Shown: positions 16,558 to 19,232 of the stretch, piece by piece
How positions within the stretch are numbered: the first letter of the stretch is position 1
Layout of the letters: every line of letters begins with the position of its first letter
Source of the DNA: SZUA-35 sp037969565
GTDB lineage: Bacteria > Actinomycetota > Acidimicrobiia > Acidimicrobiales > SZUA-35
Reading direction: 5' to 3'
Length of the DNA: 19,232 bases
NCBI GenBank assembly: GCA_037969565.1
Contig: JBBKXQ010000090.1
Location: forward strand, 1 to 19,232
Made by a program: the position numbers and the translations under genes
Notes under the pieces: generated by a model
Seen by the model: only the letters and a program-made list of their open reading frames with translations
The model's database searches: none
What the model was told of the DNA's origin: nothing

Positions 16558-17977
16558 TCTTCAGTTCCGAGTAGTGATCGAGGGCGACCATACCCTGTTC
16601 TCTTCCGAAGCCTGACTGTTTCATGCCTCCGAACGGGGCCTCGATGTGCACCGAGGAACTGGTGTTGATCGACAACATGCCGGTCTCAACGGCCCTTGCC
16701 ACACGTAACGCCCGCCCAACGTCCCGCGTCCAGATCGAACCGGAGAGCCCGTAGATCGAATCATTGGCGAGCGCGACCGCGTCGGCCTCGTCGGTGAACG
16801 GGGCGATCGCAACCACCGGTCCGAAGATTTCCTCCGAAGCCAGGCGCGTCCCCTGGCGTACGTCGGCAAAAACGGTAGGTACCAAGTAGTTGCCGGCTGC
16901 CAATTCTCCGGTTGGGCGGGCGCCGCCGCACATCAGCGTTGCGCCCTCGTCGAGGCCGATCTGCACATAGCGTTCGACACCCTCGCGGTGGTAGGCCGAG
17001 ATCAGCGGACCCATCTGGGTTTCCTCGTCGAGGGTTGGCCCGACGATGATGGCCGCCGTCGCCTCTGAAAATCGTTGGACGAACTCGTCGTAGACAGACG
17101 CCTCGACGTACATCCGAGACCGGGCGCAGCAGTCCTGGCCGGCGTTGTCGAACACCGACCACAGGGACGAGGCCACGCAAGCGTCGAGGTTCGCATCGGC
17201 GAACACAAGGCTGGCCGACTTGCCGCCGAGCTCCAACGAGACCCTGGTGATGTTGTTGGCTGCGGCCGCCATGACCGAGCGGCCGATCTCGGCGCTGCCG
17301 GTGAAGCTGATCTTGTTCACGAGCGGATGGTTCACGAGCGCGTCGCCGACAACCGAACCGGATCCGGTGACGACGTTGACGACACCGGTCGGCACACCAG
17401 CCTCGGCACAGATGTCGACCAGGGCCAGCGCGGTGAGTGGCGTGGCGGACGCAGGCTTGATGACGATCGTGTTGCCCATCGCCAACGCCGGAGCGAGCTT
17501 CCAGCCGAGAATGATGGCCGGAAAGTTCCAGGGGGTCACGAGAGCGCAGACTCCTACCGGTTCCCGGAAGGTCATCAGGGTGCCGTTGGCGTTCCCCGGA
17601 ATGGTCTGACCCGTGACCTTGTCGCAAGCGCCGGCGTAATACTCGAATGTTCTGGCAACTGCACCGATCTCGCCTCGCGCCGAACCGATCGGTTTGCCTG
17701 CGCTCGTTGCCTCCAGGAGGGCCAGATCGTCGAGCCGCTCCCGTATCAGGGCCGAAACTCGGCCCAGCACCCTGCCCCGTTCAGGAGCCGGTGTATTGCG
17801 CCACGTCCCACGCCGATGCACAGCGCTTGCCACTTGAACCGCAGCGTCGACATCCACGACTTCGGCCGAAGCAACCGTCGCAATCTGCTGGTTGGTGGAC
17901 GGGTCGAGCACCGCCATCGTTGCGCCGACCGAAGAGGCCTGTTCGCTTCCCCCGATCAGTAACCCTCGTTCGATCAT
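16535..17977 (-). CDS. NAD(P)-dependent aldehyde dehydrogenase
   Basis: The 480-aa protein is a full-length ALDH-superfamily enzyme that oxidises an aldehyde to its acid. Visible marks are TPWNFPAIILGWKLAPALAMGN, the cofactor loop FTGSAEIGR, the general-base segment SLELGGKSA, the catalytic GQDCCAR (Cys283), EEIFGPV and the C-terminal PFGGMKQSGFGRE. AGAGG about six to seven bases before ATG 17977 supports that start. A GTG at 17992, overlapping the SDR stop by four bases, would add five residues and is also possible. In the block it would act after an alcohol dehydrogenase or amine oxidase, like PuuC or betaine/amino-aldehyde dehydrogenases. The exact substrate is unknown. Confidence 0.93.
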   Translation of the reverse strand: MIERGLLIGGSEQASSVGATMAVLDPSTNQQIATVASAEVVDVDAAVQVASAVHRRGTWRNTPAPERGRVLGRVSALIRERLDDLALLEATSAGKPIGSARGEIGAVARTFEYYAGACDKVTGQTIPGNANGTLMTFREPVGVCALVTPWNFPAIILGWKLAPALAMGNTIVIKPASATPLTALALVDICAEAGVPTGVVNVVTGSGSVVGDALVNHPLVNKISFTGSAEIGRSVMAAAANNITRVSLELGGKSASLVFADANLDACVASSLWSVFDNAGQDCCARSRMYVEASVYDEFVQRFSEATAAIIVGPTLDEETQMGPLISAYHREGVERYVQIGLDEGATLMCGGARPTGELAAGNYLVPTVFADVRQGTRLASEEIFGPVVAIAPFTDEADAVALANDSIYGLSGSIWTRDVGRALRVARAVETGMLSINTSSSVHIEAPFGGMKQSGFGREQGMVALDHYSELKSVFLAND

Positions 17978-17988
17978 TTCGTGACCTC

Positions 17989-18771
17989 TCACTCAGGAGT
18001 TACGTACGCCGCGGTGATACCACCATCCATGAGGAGGTTCCCTCCGGTCATGAACGATGACTCGTCGGAGGCCAGGAACAGCGCCCCGTTCGCCATCTCG
18101 GCCGCCTCGCCGAATCGACCCATTGGAATGTGCACCAAGCGCCGTTGCTTTTTGGTGTCTGTGTCGAGGAAGCTCATCAGCAATTCGGTTCGCAAGGGAC
18201 CCGGCGACAACGAGTTGACCCGAATGCTTTCTCGGGCGTGGACAACGGCCAATTCCCTGGTGAGGGCGAGCACCGCCCCCTTCGAGGCGGTGTAGGCGAT
18301 CTGGGGGGCGGCCGCGCCCATGGTGGCGACGAACGAGGCCGTGTTGATGATCGAGCCGCCCCCTGTTCGTCGCATGGCGGGGATACCGAACTTGCAACCA
18401 AGGAGCACGCCCTTGATATTGACGGCAAATGTCTTGTCCATGGTCGCTTCGTCGGTGCCAATCGCATCGTCGTCGCTGGACATCATGATTCCTGCATTGT
18501 TGAACAGCACGTCGAGTTGGCCGAATTGTTCTTCAGCAAGCGCCACCATTGCGGCAACGTCATCGGCGTTCGTCACGTCGACTCGGATTGCTGCCGCACG
18601 ACCCCCGGCAGCAACGACCAGGGCTGCCGTCTCGACGTTCTCGGCCTCAGATGCATCGGCCGCGACAATGGCCGCACCCTCTTCGGCGAATCGCAGAGCT
18701 GTCGCCCGCCCGATTCCGCCTGCGGCACCAGTGATGACCGCCACCTTGCCGTCGAGCCGAGGCCGCCTCAT
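17989..18771 (-). CDS. SDR-family NAD(P)-dependent oxidoreductase (second copy)
   Basis: The 260-aa classical short-chain dehydrogenase has TGAAGGIG (residues 14-21), an Asp after beta-2 (AADAS, pointing to NAD), NNAG (91-94), catalytic Ser146, Tyr160 and Lys164 (YTASK), and the SPGPLRTEL segment. The ATG overlaps the stop of the glutamine-synthetase-like gene by four bases (ATGA), and its end abuts the ALDH gene, so the three are translationally coupled. That tight coupling suggests it oxidises the glutamylated product, for instance an alcohol to the aldehyde used by the ALDH. It is only moderately similar by eye to the other SDR in the window, so recent duplication is unlikely. Confidence 0.9.
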   Translation of the reverse strand: MRRPRLDGKVAVITGAAGGIGRATALRFAEEGAAIVAADASEAENVETAALVVAAGGRAAAIRVDVTNADDVAAMVALAEEQFGQLDVLFNNAGIMMSSDDDAIGTDEATMDKTFAVNIKGVLLGCKFGIPAMRRTGGGSIINTASFVATMGAAAPQIAYTASKGAVLALTRELAVVHARESIRVNSLSPGPLRTELLMSFLDTDTKKQRRLVHIPMGRFGEAAEMANGALFLASDESSFMTGGNLLMDGGITAAYVTPE

Positions 18772-19232
18772 ATGCGTTCGAAGTAGCGGGCTCGCTCCCA
18801 GTCGGTGACCGCCCGGTTGAAGGATGCGATCTCGACCTCGTAGAAGTGCGCGTAGTGCTCGACGACGTCGGCGCCGAGCGCCGACTTTGCGAAGTCGCTG
18901 GCGACGAAGTTGGCGAGTGCCTGTTCGAGCGTGTGAGGAACACGGGGGAGTTCCGTTGCGGCGTACACGTCACCGGTGAACACCGGCGGTGGCTCGATCT
19001 GGTTCTCGATGCCGTCGAGTCCGCTGGCAAGAGCGGCCGCATAGACCAGGTAGGGGTTGCAGTCGGCGCCCGGGATGCGGCACTCGATGCGCAAGCTGGC
19101 ACCGCTGCCGACCACCCGGAAGCCGGCGGTTCGATTGTCCTGCGACCAAGCGATTCTGGTTGGGGCCCACGAACCGTCCTGATACCGCTTGTAGGAGTTG
19201 ATCGTCGGCGCGTAGAACACCATGAAGTCCTG
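18768..19232 (-). CDS. Glutamine-synthetase-family ligase, C-terminal part (possible gamma-glutamyl-amine synthetase)
   Basis: The 154 visible residues are the C-terminal part of a glutamine-synthetase catalytic domain. The N-terminus lies beyond the right edge. Family marks are PTINSYKRYQDGSWAPTR, NRTAGFRV, RIECRIPGADCNPYLVYAA and the closing WERARYFERI. The PTINSYKR..GSWAP pattern and the RYFERI end are typical of the GlnA3/GlnA4/PuuA-like group, which glutamylates amines, rather than of housekeeping GlnA. Its neighbours (SDR, ALDH, GATase, all coupled or overlapping) support a gamma-glutamyl-amine synthetase. Whether the substrate is a polyamine, an amino alcohol or another amine cannot be read from this fragment. 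Confidence 0.85.
   Translation of the reverse strand, partial: QDFMVFYAPTINSYKRYQDGSWAPTRIAWSQDNRTAGFRVVGSGASLRIECRIPGADCNPYLVYAAALASGLDGIENQIEPPPVFTGDVYAATELPRVPHTLEQALANFVASDFAKSALGADVVEHYAHFYEVEIASFNRAVTDWERARYFERI

Noticed and set aside
14910..18771. Two SDR genes as a recent tandem duplication
   Set aside because: They share only family motifs by eye, differ throughout elsewhere, and are separated by two unrelated genes.

Overview
The window is high-GC DNA, densely coded on both strands, with frequent GTG starts and many 4-bp stop/start overlaps (ATGA or GTGA). This fits a free-living high-GC actinobacterium. Acidimicrobiia-like lineages are a reasonable guess from the mix of ECF sigma factors, a secreted MopE-motif protein and amine/amino-acid catabolism, but that placement is inference. 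No tRNA, rRNA, CRISPR array, transposase or integrase was seen.

Layout. (1) 1-1506, minus: the N-terminal 502 residues of a large secreted multidomain protein that runs off the left edge. (2) 1507-1907: a 401-bp divergent intergenic region with two perfect inverted repeats. (3) 1908-3191, plus: a short ATPase-LuxR regulator. (4) 3192-3479: a convergent gap with a coding-like but start-less remnant. (5) 3480-10105: a histidine-utilisation (hut) locus. hutU-hutF-hutI run on the minus strand and an IclR-type regulator plus hutH run on the plus strand from a shared divergent promoter region. Together they convert histidine to urocanate (HutH), imidazolone propionate (HutU), formiminoglutamate (HutI) and N-formylglutamate (HutF). 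The last enzyme, HutG (N-formylglutamate deformylase), is not in the window. (6) 10092-12755: a GNAT acetyltransferase facing a SulP/STAS anion transporter. (7) 12878-14145: an ECF-type sigma factor with a well-spaced ECF promoter in front of it and a translationally coupled single-pass membrane protein, probably its anti-sigma partner. (8) 14182-19232, all minus: an apparent amine-catabolic block. In order of transcription it contains the C-terminus of a glutamine-synthetase-like ligase, an SDR dehydrogenase, an aldehyde dehydrogenase, a class I glutamine amidotransferase, a second SDR with its own palindromic upstream site, and a solute-binding-fold protein without a signal peptide.

The most interesting system is block 8. 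Its enzymes match the logic of gamma-glutamylation pathways for amines (PuuA/C/D-like for polyamines, Ipu-like or GlnA4-like for amino alcohols): glutamylate the amine, oxidise, oxidise again, release glutamate. Within the window, SDR alcohol dehydrogenases stand where a flavin amine oxidase would be expected, so an amino-alcohol substrate is a specific, testable idea. Secondary points are the ECF promoter geometry, an Asn where HutI enzymes normally have a metal-binding Asp, and the Lys-to-Arg change in the Walker A loop of the LuxR regulator.
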